Assembly: GCA_963783695.1 (NCBI GenBank)
Contig: CAWAOM010000002.1
Span: forward strand, 248,001 to 312,000
DNA: 64,000 nt
DNA from: BM003 sp963783695
Lineage (GTDB): Bacteria > Pseudomonadota > Gammaproteobacteria > Steroidobacterales > BM003
Reading direction: 5' to 3'
The notes beneath the pieces are model-generated. The model had not been told where the DNA came from and ran no database searches. It saw nothing but the letters and a program-made list of their open reading frames with translations. A program made the position numbers and the translations under genes. Shown piece by piece: positions 33,936 to 43,592 of this stretch; position 1 is the first letter of the stretch, and each line of letters begins with the position of its first letter.

Positions 33936-34544
33936 ATGCAACAGGCCATTGCGACGTTCGATCCCACGGCGGCATTTTTTATGGCGCAGGAGTCGCGACC
34001 GCGGCACCTGGAGATTATCGATTTCGCAGATTTGCCGCCGGTGCTGCGCATGCTGCTCGTCAAGGATGGCACCGTCACGACCGCGATCTGCGCCTATTTT
34101 CTCGAACAAGTTACGACGTGCCAGATTGGCCAGGAAGTAGTGCGGCTGGCGGCTGCCGATCAGTGGCTGGATTTGCCGGCCGGTGCCGAGGTCCTTCGGC
34201 GTCAGGTCATGCTGCAGAGCGCGCTGGATGGTCGTTTGTTTGTCTTTGCCGAGTCGTTGCTGGCAATCGAACGACTTCCTGTCAGCATGCGAACAGCACT
34301 CAACGCGAGGGACAGCAATCTCGGGCAGATTCTGCGCCATGATCGCAGCGAAACGCTGCGCGAGGGATTGTGGTTTGGACGCGAGCGCATGGTCGACCTG
34401 CCCGAACCCGTCGCCCGGATCAGCGACGGCGATTTTATGAGCAGAAGTTATCGGGTGGTGGCCAGCGCCGTTCCGATAATGATCGTTACCGAGCGTTTTC
34501 CGATGGTGAGTTTCGGGAACCAGCCGCGCGTCGTCGGCGGCTGA
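33936..34544 (+). CDS. Rv2949c-type chorismate pyruvate-lyase (DUF98 family)
   Basis: A 202-residue protein whose core (LPPVLRMLLVKDGTVTTAI, LFVFAESLLAIERLP and RSYRVVASAVPIMIVTERF) closely resembles the mycobacterial chorismate lyase Rv2949c. That enzyme converts chorismate to 4-hydroxybenzoate plus pyruvate. It is a separate branch from UbiC, although the fold is shared. Here it could supply 4-hydroxybenzoate for ubiquinone or for an aryl-polyene-type pigment; no such cluster is nearby. The start at 33936 has AGGA upstream. It is convergent with rhlE. Confidence 0.75.
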   Translation: MQQAIATFDPTAAFFMAQESRPRHLEIIDFADLPPVLRMLLVKDGTVTTAICAYFLEQVTTCQIGQEVVRLAAADQWLDLPAGAEVLRRQVMLQSALDGRLFVFAESLLAIERLPVSMRTALNARDSNLGQILRHDRSETLREGLWFGRERMVDLPEPVARISDGDFMSRSYRVVASAVPIMIVTERFPMVSFGNQPRVVGG

Positions 34545-34558
34545 TTCCCGCCCCGCCG

Positions 34559-35839
34559 TCAGCTCGCGTAGCGGCGATTTCCTGAAGAGCGATTGCGTTT
34601 GGCAGTCGCTGCTGCGGCTCCGCCGGGCCGGCCCTTACGGTGTCCGCCCACCTTCTTTCGCGCGGGTTTCTGTGACCTTCCGTTCTGGATCGGTTCGGCC
34701 TTGATACGCGGATCCGGCTCGTAACCGGGAACGATCTCCGTTGCGATCTTGCGATTGAGCAGGCGTTCGATATCCCGCAGCAGTTTGAGCTCATCCACGC
34801 ATACCAGTGACACTGCATGGCCGTCCTGGCCGGCACGGGCGGTGCGCCCGATCCGGTGTACATAGTCTTCCGCGACATGCGGCAGCTCGTAGTTGACGAC
34901 ATGCGGCAGGCGGTCGATGTCCAGTCCGCGTGCAGCAATATCGGTGGCCACGAGTACCCGGACCCGCCCGGCCTTGAAATCCGCCAGCGCCTTGGTTCTG
35001 GCGCCCTGCGACTTGTTGCCGTGGATCGCGGTCGATTCTATTCCGTCGCGCGACAACTGCTGGGCGAGACGGTTCGCGCCATGCTTGGTGCGTGTGAATA
35101 CCAGCACCTGACGCCAGTCTTCTGCGCCGATACGATGCGAAAGCAACTCGCGTTTGCGCGCCTTGTCCACCGGGTAAACGATCTGGGTCACCCTGTCGGC
35201 AGTCGTGTTTCGCGGAGCAACCTGAATTTCGACCGGGGAGTCCAGCAGGTCCGCGGCGAGACGGCGGATATCGCTGGAAAACGTCGCCGAGAACAACAGG
35301 TTCTGTCGTTGCTTTGGCAGCACCGCGAGAATCTTGCGGATGTCGCGGATAAAGCCCATATCGAGCATGCGGTCGGCCTCGTCGAGGATCAGCGTGTCGA
35401 TCTCCGACAGGTCGATGGTCCGCTGCTGCATGTGATCGAGCAGTCTGCCCGGCGTGGCGATGACGACATCGATGCCGCTGCGCAGTTTGGAGATTTGCGG
35501 CCGGATACTGACGCCGCCGAAAATTTCGATGGCCCTGAACGGCAGATGCCTGCCGTAGTCGCGCACGCTCTGGTGTACCTGGGCCGCGAGTTCGCGGGTC
35601 GGAGTCAGGATCAGCGCACGCGGACGGCGCCTTGCGCCGCCCGACGCCTGCAGTCTCTGCAGCAGCGGCAGTGTGAAACCGGCGGTTTTGCCGGTGCCGG
35701 TCTGAGCGCCGGCGAGTACGTCGCGGCCTTCGAGAATCAGCGGGATTGCCTGTTGTTGTACCGGGGTTGCTTCCTGGTAGCCCTGTTCTTCAATGGCACG
35801 CAAAAGTTCGGCCGAAAGGCCGAGTTCGTTAAATAACAT
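34559..35839 (-). CDS. rhlE: DEAD-box ATP-dependent RNA helicase RhlE-like
   Basis: A 426-residue helicase. Motifs seen in order: Q motif GYQEATPVQQQAIP, motif I AQTGTGKT, PTRELAAQ, TPGRLLD, DEAD box LILDEADRMLDMGF, SAT motif FSATF, HGNKSQGAR, DIAARGLDIDRL and HRIGRTARAG. The C-terminal 50 residues are basic (PARKKVGGHRKGRPGG), as in RhlE. It remodels rRNA or mRNA structures. The start at 35839 is preferred because the Q-motif domain begins right after it; a further 52 residues upstream look non-domain. Convergent with the chorismate lyase gene. Confidence 0.92.
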   Translation of the reverse strand: MLFNELGLSAELLRAIEEQGYQEATPVQQQAIPLILEGRDVLAGAQTGTGKTAGFTLPLLQRLQASGGARRRPRALILTPTRELAAQVHQSVRDYGRHLPFRAIEIFGGVSIRPQISKLRSGIDVVIATPGRLLDHMQQRTIDLSEIDTLILDEADRMLDMGFIRDIRKILAVLPKQRQNLLFSATFSSDIRRLAADLLDSPVEIQVAPRNTTADRVTQIVYPVDKARKRELLSHRIGAEDWRQVLVFTRTKHGANRLAQQLSRDGIESTAIHGNKSQGARTKALADFKAGRVRVLVATDIAARGLDIDRLPHVVNYELPHVAEDYVHRIGRTARAGQDGHAVSLVCVDELKLLRDIERLLNRKIATEIVPGYEPDPRIKAEPIQNGRSQKPARKKVGGHRKGRPGGAAAATAKRNRSSGNRRYAS

Positions 35840-36133
35840 CTTGATTGTTTCTCCGGGATCGCCTGACCAGGTTGCGCGGCTTGCGCCGTGCTCGAGGTTC
35901 GGTCCAGGCTGGAATTTCTGAGTGGCTCCGGCAGCCGCAGAAGTGCGGGGCGGAGTGATTGGCGCAGACCGAGTTGCGCCAGAGACGGAGCGCACCTTAA
36001 CAGAAGGGGCGGCAAACTGCTATCGATCGGTCGGCAACCCCCCGGCGCAGTACAGCAACCGCAGGCTGCTGCGCGGCCCCGGCCAGGCTCTGCGAACTAT
36101 GACTGCCTGTGAGTTGCGCCCGCCCGGCGGTAT

Positions 36134-37957
36134 TCAACTACCGGGCGCGGCGATCCATGCATCAATCTTCTCTTCCAGCAACACCAGAGGCAGACTGCCC
36201 GAACCCAACACCTGGCTATGGAATTCGCGGATATCGAAATTATGTCCCAGCGCCTGCTCCGCGCGGGCGCGCAGTTCGCGTATCTTTAGTTGCCCGATCT
36301 TGTACGACAGCGCCTGACCCGGCATCGCCATGTAGCGTTCGATCTCGGCAACGATGGATGCCTCCGACTCCGCTTCGTGGTCGAGCGAATACTGGATCGC
36401 CTGCTCGCGGGTCCAGCCCTTCGCATGCATGCCGGTGTCGACGACCAGCCGGATCGCGCGATGCATTTCCGCGCTCAACATGCCGAAATACTGATAGGGG
36501 TCGCGATAGAGACCCAACTCCTTACCCAGTGACTCGCTGTAAAGCGCCCATCCTTCGACGAATACACCCATACCCTCGGGATGCAGAAATTCGGGCAGGT
36601 TCGGGTTTTCCTGCTGCAGCGAGAGCTGGTAGTGATGACCCGGTATTGCCTCATGCAGAAACAACGACTCGTCGGAGAACTTGTTGTAGCGGGCGACATC
36701 CGGAATCGGCACGTAAAACACGCCCGGGCGCGTAGCGTCTTTCGATCCCGGCAGGTACTCGGCGCTGGCCGAGTTTTCCCTGAACGACTCCGTGCGCCGG
36801 ATCTCGAATCCCGCCTTCGGTTCGACGCCAAACAGTCGCCCGATGTGGGGCTTCATCGTGGCGTGAATCGCTTCGAAGTTGGCGATGACCTGGGCGGGAT
36901 CGGTAAATGGCATTTGTGCCTTGCTCGATCTTACATGGTCGAAGAACGCCCTGAGATCGCCGTCGAAGCCGACTTCGCGGATGACCGCTTCCATCGCGGC
37001 TGAAATCCGCGTGACCTCGCGCTGCCCCAGCTCGAAAATCTCATCGGCAGTCATGTCGGTGCTGGTGTGGTAGCGAATCAGGTAGCGGTAGGTCTCGGCG
37101 CCATGCGGCAGCGCACCGAGCCCGGTATGGTCGCCGGCCTGCGCCAGGTAGTCGTTGCGCAGGAAGTCTCTGAGCGCCCGGTGGGCCGGGTTTATCTGTG
37201 TTTCGATCATTCGGGTGTAGGCCGCGCTAAGGCGCTTCCTGTCGGCGGCGGAAAAAGTCTCCGGCATCTGCAGCACCGGCCTGAAATACAAGTGCTCGCC
37301 GATGTCATCGGTAATGATGTCATCGAGTTGCGCGATCGACCGCTTCACGATGACCTTGGGCCAGACCACGCCCTGGTCCATCCCGATCTGCATGTTCTCA
37401 ATGGCCGTGTCGAGCCAGGCGATATAGCCGTCGACGCGGCGCAACCAGTTCTCGTAATCGGTGACCGTCACAAACGGCTGGATCGACGAGCCGCTGGCAA
37501 GCTGGCCAAAGAAGAGGTTGAAAGAGGAGATCTGCGCCACCGGCATCAGCACGATGTTCGGTGTGTCGTACATCGGCGAAGCGACAGTAGCAATCGGGTT
37601 TTGCAATCCTTGCTTCTTGATCTCGCAATCCCAGCGCATCACTCTCAGGCTGAGCGCGTCGGCGGGGGAGAGCGGTTTGTCATCGAACCCGGACATTGCA
37701 CGAAGAAAATGCTGGTACTGTTCGATCAGATCCTGCTGGTACCCGACCGATATGTAATTGGCAACCTTGTCGTTGTATTCGTTCTCCCCGAGTTTGGTCG
37801 CCTCGGTAGGGCTGATACGCAGACGGAATTGATAATAAGCGGCAAACAGGTCGTCGACCGATTCGTACGCCGGATCTTGCGCGGCCATCGACTGGCCAGC
37901 GAAGGTCACGGCAAGCGAAAGAAAGACGATACAAAGAGCATTACGCATACGGATCAT
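36134..37957 (-). CDS. Exported DUF885 family metallopeptidase-like protein
   Basis: A 607-residue exported protein with a signal peptide (residues 4-27, ALCIVFLSLAVTFAGQSMAA). The family motif is FLHEAIPGHHYQLSLQQE (HExxxGHH), followed by a distant conserved EGWALYSE. These are the zinc-ligand and catalytic features of DUF885 (M2/M3-like peptidases). Substrates are unknown. I start at the ATG at 37957; 37948 is also possible. It is divergent from the TPR-methyltransferase gene. A 140-base gap to rhlE on the left holds nothing I can identify. Confidence 0.87.
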   Translation of the reverse strand: MIRMRNALCIVFLSLAVTFAGQSMAAQDPAYESVDDLFAAYYQFRLRISPTEATKLGENEYNDKVANYISVGYQQDLIEQYQHFLRAMSGFDDKPLSPADALSLRVMRWDCEIKKQGLQNPIATVASPMYDTPNIVLMPVAQISSFNLFFGQLASGSSIQPFVTVTDYENWLRRVDGYIAWLDTAIENMQIGMDQGVVWPKVIVKRSIAQLDDIITDDIGEHLYFRPVLQMPETFSAADRKRLSAAYTRMIETQINPAHRALRDFLRNDYLAQAGDHTGLGALPHGAETYRYLIRYHTSTDMTADEIFELGQREVTRISAAMEAVIREVGFDGDLRAFFDHVRSSKAQMPFTDPAQVIANFEAIHATMKPHIGRLFGVEPKAGFEIRRTESFRENSASAEYLPGSKDATRPGVFYVPIPDVARYNKFSDESLFLHEAIPGHHYQLSLQQENPNLPEFLHPEGMGVFVEGWALYSESLGKELGLYRDPYQYFGMLSAEMHRAIRLVVDTGMHAKGWTREQAIQYSLDHEAESEASIVAEIERYMAMPGQALSYKIGQLKIRELRARAEQALGHNFDIREFHSQVLGSGSLPLVLLEEKIDAWIAAPGS

Positions 37958-38167
37958 CTGGCGGCACTCATTCGCTGCGGAAGTTGTAACGGATTGTAGC
38001 GCTGTTACAAAGGAGCGTCCCTCGTAGCGTGCTGCGGCGCCGGTTTGCTGCCGGATGCACGAGACGGGCATTACTGGTTTTGTGTTTGCGGGCGCTGCCC
38101 GCTATCGTTTGTCGCCGCCAGGGAGTCTTGTCTCAGCCGTACGTGCCATGCCGTAACAGAGAGTAAT

Positions 38168-39514
38168 GTGACCAGCCACGAAGACCTTTTACCGCGCGCC
38201 ATTGCGCTGCATCGGCAGGGCCGCCTGAACGAGGCGGAGGATATATATCGAGAGCTGCTGGCAGCGGATTCGAATGCCCCGGATGCACTGCATTTTCTCG
38301 GTGTGTTGAAGCATCAGCTGGGCCAGAGCGATTTGGCTATCGAGTACATCGGGCGCGCGGTAGAGCTTGAGCCGGCGCATGCCGGGATGCGTTCAAATCT
38401 CGGAAACGTATACATGGAATCCGGGCGTCTCGCTGAAGCGGAAGCCTGTTATCTGGCCGCCATCGAATTAGCGCCCGATTTCGCGGACGGGCATTGCAAC
38501 CTGGCTGTCGTTCTGCGCGCGCGAGAACGCCCGGCGGAGGCCGCCGCCACACTACGCACGGCCATTGCCATCGACCCGGATCATAGCGAGGCGCATTTGA
38601 ACCTTGGGCAAATCGATCGCGACCAGCATGACTTGAGCTCCGCGATCGATCATTTCCGTGCTGCAATCCGTGGCCGGTGCAGCAGCGGTCTGCGTGATCG
38701 CGGTACGCAAAATCTGGTCGCGGCGTTGTGTCGGGCCGGACGTACGGACGAGGCGATTGCCGAGTTGCGCGCGTGGCTCGACGCCGTTCCCGACAACCCG
38801 ATCGCCGCACATTTGCTTGCGGCGATGACCGGGATTCGGGTGCCGCCTCGTGCCTCCGAGGATTACGTAAAAACCACGTTCGATTTGTTCGCCGCATCTT
38901 TCGACAGAGTGCTCGAGAAGCTGCATTATCACGCGCCGAAATTTGTCGCGCTGAGATTTGAGGATTTTGCCCGCGGCCTCGAATGCAAGCCGGTCGTACT
39001 CGACGCCGCCTGCGGTACCGGCCTTGTCGGCGAATTGATCCGGCCATTTGCGCAAACGCTGGTGGGTCTGGATCTGTCGCCGCAAATGTTGCGGCGAGCT
39101 GCCGAACGCGATGTTTATGACTCATTACTGGAGGCAGAACTCACGGGCTATCTCCAGACTACCGACAGCCGCTTTGACGCGATCACCTGCGCCGACTCGC
39201 TGATCTATTTCGGTGAACTCGAGCAAGTCGTGTGCGGCGCCCGTAGGGTCCTGAATCCGGGTGGATTTTTTTGCTATACCGTTGAGAAAATTCCACCGGA
39301 CACGCGACTCCGCGACTTTGAGCTGCAGGCGCATGGCCGCTACCGGCACCGCGCGTCGTACGTCAGGCGAGCGCTGGAACAGGCGGGCTTTATAGCGATT
39401 CAGATCGAGGATATGCACGCGCGGGCGGAGGCCGGCGAGCCGGTGGCCGGTCTGTTGGTGACCGCGAAGGTATCGGCGCGAGCGGAAGAGTCGAGTCGCG
39501 GATTCGCGGGGTAG
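38168..39514 (+). CDS. TPR-repeat protein fused to a SAM methyltransferase
   Basis: A 448-residue protein. Residues 1-190 carry about five tetratricopeptide repeats (for example HRQGRLNEAEDIYRELLAAD, NLGNVYMESGRLAEAEACY and NLAVVLRARERPAEAAATL). Residues 255-430 are a class I methyltransferase with VLDAACGTGLVGELI and LVGLDLSPQML. Such fusions are common, usually with protein or small-molecule substrates, but none can be named here. I chose the GTG at 38168 because the TPR begins right after it; codons further upstream overlap the opposite gene. It is followed by a 212-base gap. Confidence 0.85.
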   Translation: MTSHEDLLPRAIALHRQGRLNEAEDIYRELLAADSNAPDALHFLGVLKHQLGQSDLAIEYIGRAVELEPAHAGMRSNLGNVYMESGRLAEAEACYLAAIELAPDFADGHCNLAVVLRARERPAEAAATLRTAIAIDPDHSEAHLNLGQIDRDQHDLSSAIDHFRAAIRGRCSSGLRDRGTQNLVAALCRAGRTDEAIAELRAWLDAVPDNPIAAHLLAAMTGIRVPPRASEDYVKTTFDLFAASFDRVLEKLHYHAPKFVALRFEDFARGLECKPVVLDAACGTGLVGELIRPFAQTLVGLDLSPQMLRRAAERDVYDSLLEAELTGYLQTTDSRFDAITCADSLIYFGELEQVVCGARRVLNPGGFFCYTVEKIPPDTRLRDFELQAHGRYRHRASYVRRALEQAGFIAIQIEDMHARAEAGEPVAGLLVTAKVSARAEESSRGFAG

Positions 39515-39726
39515 ATAAGTTCCGGTCAGTCCCGGCCCGAGTTGTATCCGTTTGCATGAGCGTTCCCGCTCCAACCCCGCGCCCCATGTGATTCGGAGCG
39601 ATTCGCCTCGCCGGGTAACTCCAGCGACTGGCGTGGCAGTCATGGCCTCGTCACCTTTTTTCCCGATTAGGTAGCGCAGCTAAAAAACGGCTATCGTGTC
39701 GCGAAGAAAATCCGCTGGGGAAAATC

Positions 39727-41979
39727 GTGCCGCCAATTTTTCGTTTTTTCGTCTGCCTGTTCGCCGTTTGCTGCCACGGTGTGGTCATTGCCGCCGAGGA
39801 CGCGGTAGTGCTCGATATCGAACGTATTTATGCGTCTCCGGATCTTGCCGGGCCGGCACCGCGGGCGGTAAAAATTTCGCCCGACTCGACCCGGGTGAGT
39901 TTTCTTCGCGGCAAGGAATCGGACCGGCAGCAGCTGGACCTCTGGGAATATAACCTCGAGGATAACGAAGTGCGCCTGCTGGTGGACTCGCAGGGTCTGA
40001 TCGCCGGTCCTGAGGATGTGTCCGAGGAAGAACTGGCGCGGCGTGAGCGGCTGCGGATCGTCGGCCAGCGGGGTATTGTTTCGTACCAGTTTTCGCCGGA
40101 CGGCAGCGCGTTGCTTTTTCCGTTGAGCAGCGACCTGTTCCTGTACGAGATCGCGACCAGCAAGACCCGCAGACTTACCGCTACCCTTGCCGGTGAGACC
40201 GATCCCAAGTTCAGCCCCGACGGGCGCTACATCTCGTTCGTGCGTGACCGCGACCTGTACCTGGTCGATGTTGCGACCGGCGCCGAGCGCCGTCTGACCC
40301 GCGACGGCGGCGGGATGGTCAGCAACGGGATGGCCGAGTTCATCGCGCAGGAGGAGATGAAGCGCTTTACCGGCTATTGGTGGGCGCCGGATGGCGAGAG
40401 CATTGCGTTCACCCGGGTCGATGAGTCCGGTGTGGAGATTGCAAAGCGCTTCGAGATTTATGCCGAGGAATTCAAGGTATACGAACAGCGCTACCCAAGA
40501 ACAGGAACGGCCAACGCTGTAGTCCGGCTGGGCGTGATCGAGGTCGACGATGGCGACACCCGCTGGATGGATATTGGCGGCAATGAAGATGTCTACCTCG
40601 CCCGGGTCAACTGGTTTCCCGACAGCAAGTATCTTGCCGTGCAACGCCAGTCGCGTGATCAGAAAACGCTGGAGCTGCTGAAAATCGAGGCGGCCGGCGG
40701 CGCTGCCAGTGTTTTGCTTACCGAACGCAGCGAATACTGGATCAACCTGCACAACGATCTCGCGTTTCTCGACTCCGCGCCGCAATTCATCTGGTCGTCG
40801 GAGAGGAGCGGTTTCAAACATCTTTACCTCTATGGCAACGATGGCAGCGTGGTCCGCCCGCTGACCGGGGGCGACTGGGAGGTCGTTCATGGCGCACGCA
40901 ACGAGAGTGCGATTCTGCATGTCGACGAAAAAGAAGGACTCGTCTACGTCTCCGGAACTCTCGACAGCCCGATTGAGCGCAACCTCTATGCGATTGCGCT
41001 GGACGGCTCAGCGCCGCCGCGGCGCCTGAGCACCGAGCCCGGCTGGCACCGCGCCGCCTTTGCCGACAACGGCAAGTTCTATGTCGATACCTTCCAGAAT
41101 GCCACGACGCCGCCTCAGGTCGCGGTTCACCGCGCCGACGGTTCGCGTATCGGCTATGTCGAGCACAATGCGCTCGACGAATCGCATCCGTTTTTCCGCT
41201 ATCTCGACAAGCGGCCCGCCACCCGCTTTGGCACGCTCGCAGCGGCCGATGGACAGTCGCTTTATTACCGGATCAAGACTCCGCCGGACTTCGACGAGAA
41301 CGGGCGCTATCCGGTCGTGGTCTATGTCTACGGAGGTCCGGGCGGACAAACGGTGACGAACACCTGGAATGCGGGCTTTCTCGACGTGCTCGCAAGCAAC
41401 GGATTTGTTGTCTTTACTATCGATAACCGCGGCACCGGTTATCGCGGTGTCGAGTTCGACGCGCCGTTGTACCGCCGCCTCGGCCACGTCGAGGCCGCGG
41501 ATCAACTTACCGGGATCGAGTATCTCCGGTCGTTGCCGTACGTCGATGCAGAACGGATCGGCGTATTCGGCTGGAGCTATGGCGGATACATGGCGCTGAT
41601 GTGCATGTTCCAGGCGCCGGAGGCTTTTGCGGCAGGGGTGTCTGGCGCGCCGGTGACCGACTGGACGCTTTACGACACGCACTACACCGAGCGCTTTCTC
41701 GGCACGCCGCAGGGCAATCCCGATGGTTACGAATCGAGCAGCGTCTTTCCTTATGTCGAAAACCTGACGGGACCGCTATTGGTGATTCACGGCATGGCCG
41801 ACGACAACGTGTTGTTCACGAACAGCACCAAGTTGTTCAAATCACTGCAGGATGGCGGGCGTGATTTCGACATGATGACTTACCCGGGCAGCAAGCATGG
41901 ACTGATGCGGATAACCAGCACCGGCAAACACGCTTCGGCGCAGATCCTGCGCTTTTTCAAACAGCATCTGCAGGATTAG
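39727..41979 (+). CDS. Dipeptidyl-peptidase IV-like S9 prolyl peptidase
   Basis: A 750-residue exported peptidase. A signal-like N-terminus (1-23) is followed by a beta-propeller (about 40-490) and a C-terminal alpha/beta hydrolase. The catalytic triad is Ser617 in GWSYGGY, Asp692 in HGMADDN and His724 in GSKHGL. Glu209 and Glu210 in AEFIAQEEM match the double-Glu N-terminal anchor of DPP-IV, so it should release Xaa-Pro dipeptides. The start is a GTG with GGGGA seven bases upstream. It stands alone. Confidence 0.92.
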   Translation: MPPIFRFFVCLFAVCCHGVVIAAEDAVVLDIERIYASPDLAGPAPRAVKISPDSTRVSFLRGKESDRQQLDLWEYNLEDNEVRLLVDSQGLIAGPEDVSEEELARRERLRIVGQRGIVSYQFSPDGSALLFPLSSDLFLYEIATSKTRRLTATLAGETDPKFSPDGRYISFVRDRDLYLVDVATGAERRLTRDGGGMVSNGMAEFIAQEEMKRFTGYWWAPDGESIAFTRVDESGVEIAKRFEIYAEEFKVYEQRYPRTGTANAVVRLGVIEVDDGDTRWMDIGGNEDVYLARVNWFPDSKYLAVQRQSRDQKTLELLKIEAAGGAASVLLTERSEYWINLHNDLAFLDSAPQFIWSSERSGFKHLYLYGNDGSVVRPLTGGDWEVVHGARNESAILHVDEKEGLVYVSGTLDSPIERNLYAIALDGSAPPRRLSTEPGWHRAAFADNGKFYVDTFQNATTPPQVAVHRADGSRIGYVEHNALDESHPFFRYLDKRPATRFGTLAAADGQSLYYRIKTPPDFDENGRYPVVVYVYGGPGGQTVTNTWNAGFLDVLASNGFVVFTIDNRGTGYRGVEFDAPLYRRLGHVEAADQLTGIEYLRSLPYVDAERIGVFGWSYGGYMALMCMFQAPEAFAAGVSGAPVTDWTLYDTHYTERFLGTPQGNPDGYESSSVFPYVENLTGPLLVIHGMADDNVLFTNSTKLFKSLQDGGRDFDMMTYPGSKHGLMRITSTGKHASAQILRFFKQHLQD

Positions 41980-42315
41980 TCACGATTTCTTGCGGCCCGG
42001 TTCGGGGGATTTCGGTTGATGCCGCGCGGTGCCTTTCGCGGAACCGGGCGCGGCGCGGTCGCGGGCCCGGTCGCATCAGCCGCGCTAGCTGAAGGTTTTC
42101 CCCTGGCCACAGCATCTCCGGTGCCGCCCGGGTCGCGGACAAAACTGATCGGTAAGACGCAGCCAGATACGAGAAAAATTTTGCCGGAGCGTGGAATCGT
42201 GGAGGTACTGCGGGCGGATTTTCTTGCGCGGTGCGGCTGTCAGGTCTACGGTTTGACATAACACCCGCAACATTGGCGGAGACGGGCTGATGCGCTCCGC
42301 CGGAGGATATAAAAC
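41980..42315. other. Intergenic region, nothing recognised
   Basis: About 336 bases between the DPP-IV gene and the chalcone-isomerase-like gene. No frame with protein-like character or signal was found, nor a strong hairpin. GGAGG at 42302 is the ribosome-binding site of the next gene. Confidence 0.5.
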
Positions 42316-42882
42316 ATGAAAGCGATTCTCTCGATTAGCACCGCGATGTTCTGTCTGCTCGCTTTGCAGCCGGTACTGGCCGATAGCCAGCTCGAAGGCG
42401 TAACCGTACCTGATACACGCGAGGTCGACGGCACGACCGTGAAACTCAACGGTCTCGGTTTGCGCCTGGCCACGATGCTCAAGGTCAAGGTCTACGTGAT
42501 GGCGCTCTATCTCGAAACGCCGGGTAACGACGCCGCGACGATTATTGCCTCCGACGAAGCCGCGCGGATCGAACTGCACATGCTGCGCGATGTTGGTGCG
42601 AAAGACATGCGCAAGGCATGGGCCGAAGGGTTCGAGAAAAATTACCAGGGCTCGGCCGATTTGAGTGCCGAACTCGAGGCACTCAAGGCGGCGACCGGCG
42701 ATCTCAAAGAGGGCGAGGTGCTGGCGTTCGATTTTTCCGGCGACAAAGTCACCGTCAGCACCGGCGGCAAAACTACCGGCACGATCCAGGGGACCGAATT
42801 CCGCCGCGCGATGATGAGTGTCTGGCTTGGCAGGAAACCGCCCAACAAAGAGGTCAAGGCGGGCGTGCTGGGGACGAAGTAA
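42316..42882 (+). CDS. Exported chalcone-isomerase-like protein
   Basis: A 188-residue protein with a signal peptide (residues 1-22, LLALQPVLA/DS). VTVPDTREVDGTTVKLNGLG, KVKVYVMALYLETP and DFSGDKVTVSTGGKTTGTIQ fit the bacterial chalcone-isomerase-like fold, which binds fatty acids or lipids rather than flavonoids in most members. The catalytic residues of plant chalcone isomerase cannot be assigned here. It has a strong GGAGG site and its own promoter region. The enzymatic role is unknown. Confidence 0.82.
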   Translation: MKAILSISTAMFCLLALQPVLADSQLEGVTVPDTREVDGTTVKLNGLGLRLATMLKVKVYVMALYLETPGNDAATIIASDEAARIELHMLRDVGAKDMRKAWAEGFEKNYQGSADLSAELEALKAATGDLKEGEVLAFDFSGDKVTVSTGGKTTGTIQGTEFRRAMMSVWLGRKPPNKEVKAGVLGTK

Positions 42883-43009
42883 GCGCCGCGCAGATTCGTC
42901 TGCTGACCCGCGTCGCCGCAGCGGGCGGCAAACGTTGGCCATTTTCGGGACCGCGGCAAACGCCGGCCACGTGGCGAAGTGGGTGTATTGCAGCGCGGCA
43001 AATACCGCG

Positions 43010-43276
43010 CTAGCGTAACTGGCTGTCCTTGCTGCCGCGGCGGTTGTATCCGGCCTTTGCGGTCTGCTGCCGGTCATCCAGTTCCTGGCAGCTTACGCAC
43101 AGTTGCACGCCGGGCATGGCCGCGCGGCGGGCTTGCGGAATCGTCTTGCCGCATTCGGTGCATTCTTTGCGGCTATCGCCACGGCCGATGCGGCTGCGCA
43201 CGCGATTGACCGCATCCTCGATCGTGGCATCGATCTGATCCTGGACCGCGCCGTCTTTGGCAAACCCGCCGGCCAT
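43010..43276 (-). CDS. DksA/TraR-type zinc-finger protein (YbiI-like)
   Basis: An 88-residue protein. The C-terminal half holds a C4 zinc finger (CTECGKTIP...CVSCQE) in the DksA/TraR family fold, after a short helical N-terminus. Small YbiI-like members are thought to bind RNA polymerase or stabilise other DksA proteins, but their role is unproven. The C-terminus is basic (YNRRGSKDSQLR). It sits alone, convergent with the chalcone-isomerase-like gene. Confidence 0.85.
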   Translation of the reverse strand: MAGGFAKDGAVQDQIDATIEDAVNRVRSRIGRGDSRKECTECGKTIPQARRAAMPGVQLCVSCQELDDRQQTAKAGYNRRGSKDSQLR

Positions 43277-43592
43277 GCATTCCTCGAGTCATCATAGTGG
43301 TTATTACGTCTGGTAACTGTATAACTTTTTCCACCGCGAAGCAGGCACCCGGGGATGACGCTGGCGAGATATGCAGCGCCGCGGATGGCTCTGATTCGGT
43401 GCGTTCTCCTGTGGCAGGCATCGCAAGCCGGCGCGGCCGACGGCGATCGCCGTGCAGCGTAGCGGAAGTCGCGCCCGACAGTTGACGGCGGCCGGGGCAT
43501 ACAGGACGTATGCGCCGAACAAGTTATAGAATTGCAGTCCAGATACGTAAACGCCGCCCGTCGGCAACCCGGTGTCAGAGACTCGCGCGCAT
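43277..43592. other. Intergenic region upstream of hemG, with possible promoter
   Basis: About 316 bases between the divergent DksA-like gene and hemG. No coding feature is convincing. GTTATAGAATTG near 43522 could hold the hemG -10, but no confident -35 is seen. Confidence 0.4.

Noticed and set aside
39691..40920. Leftward 409-residue frame opposite the DPP-IV gene
   Set aside because: It lacks any motif and coexists with a peptidase that has its full catalytic triad.
42085..43077. Leftward 330-residue frame opposite the chalcone-isomerase-like gene
   Set aside because: Composition is antisense-like and it overlaps two well-supported genes.
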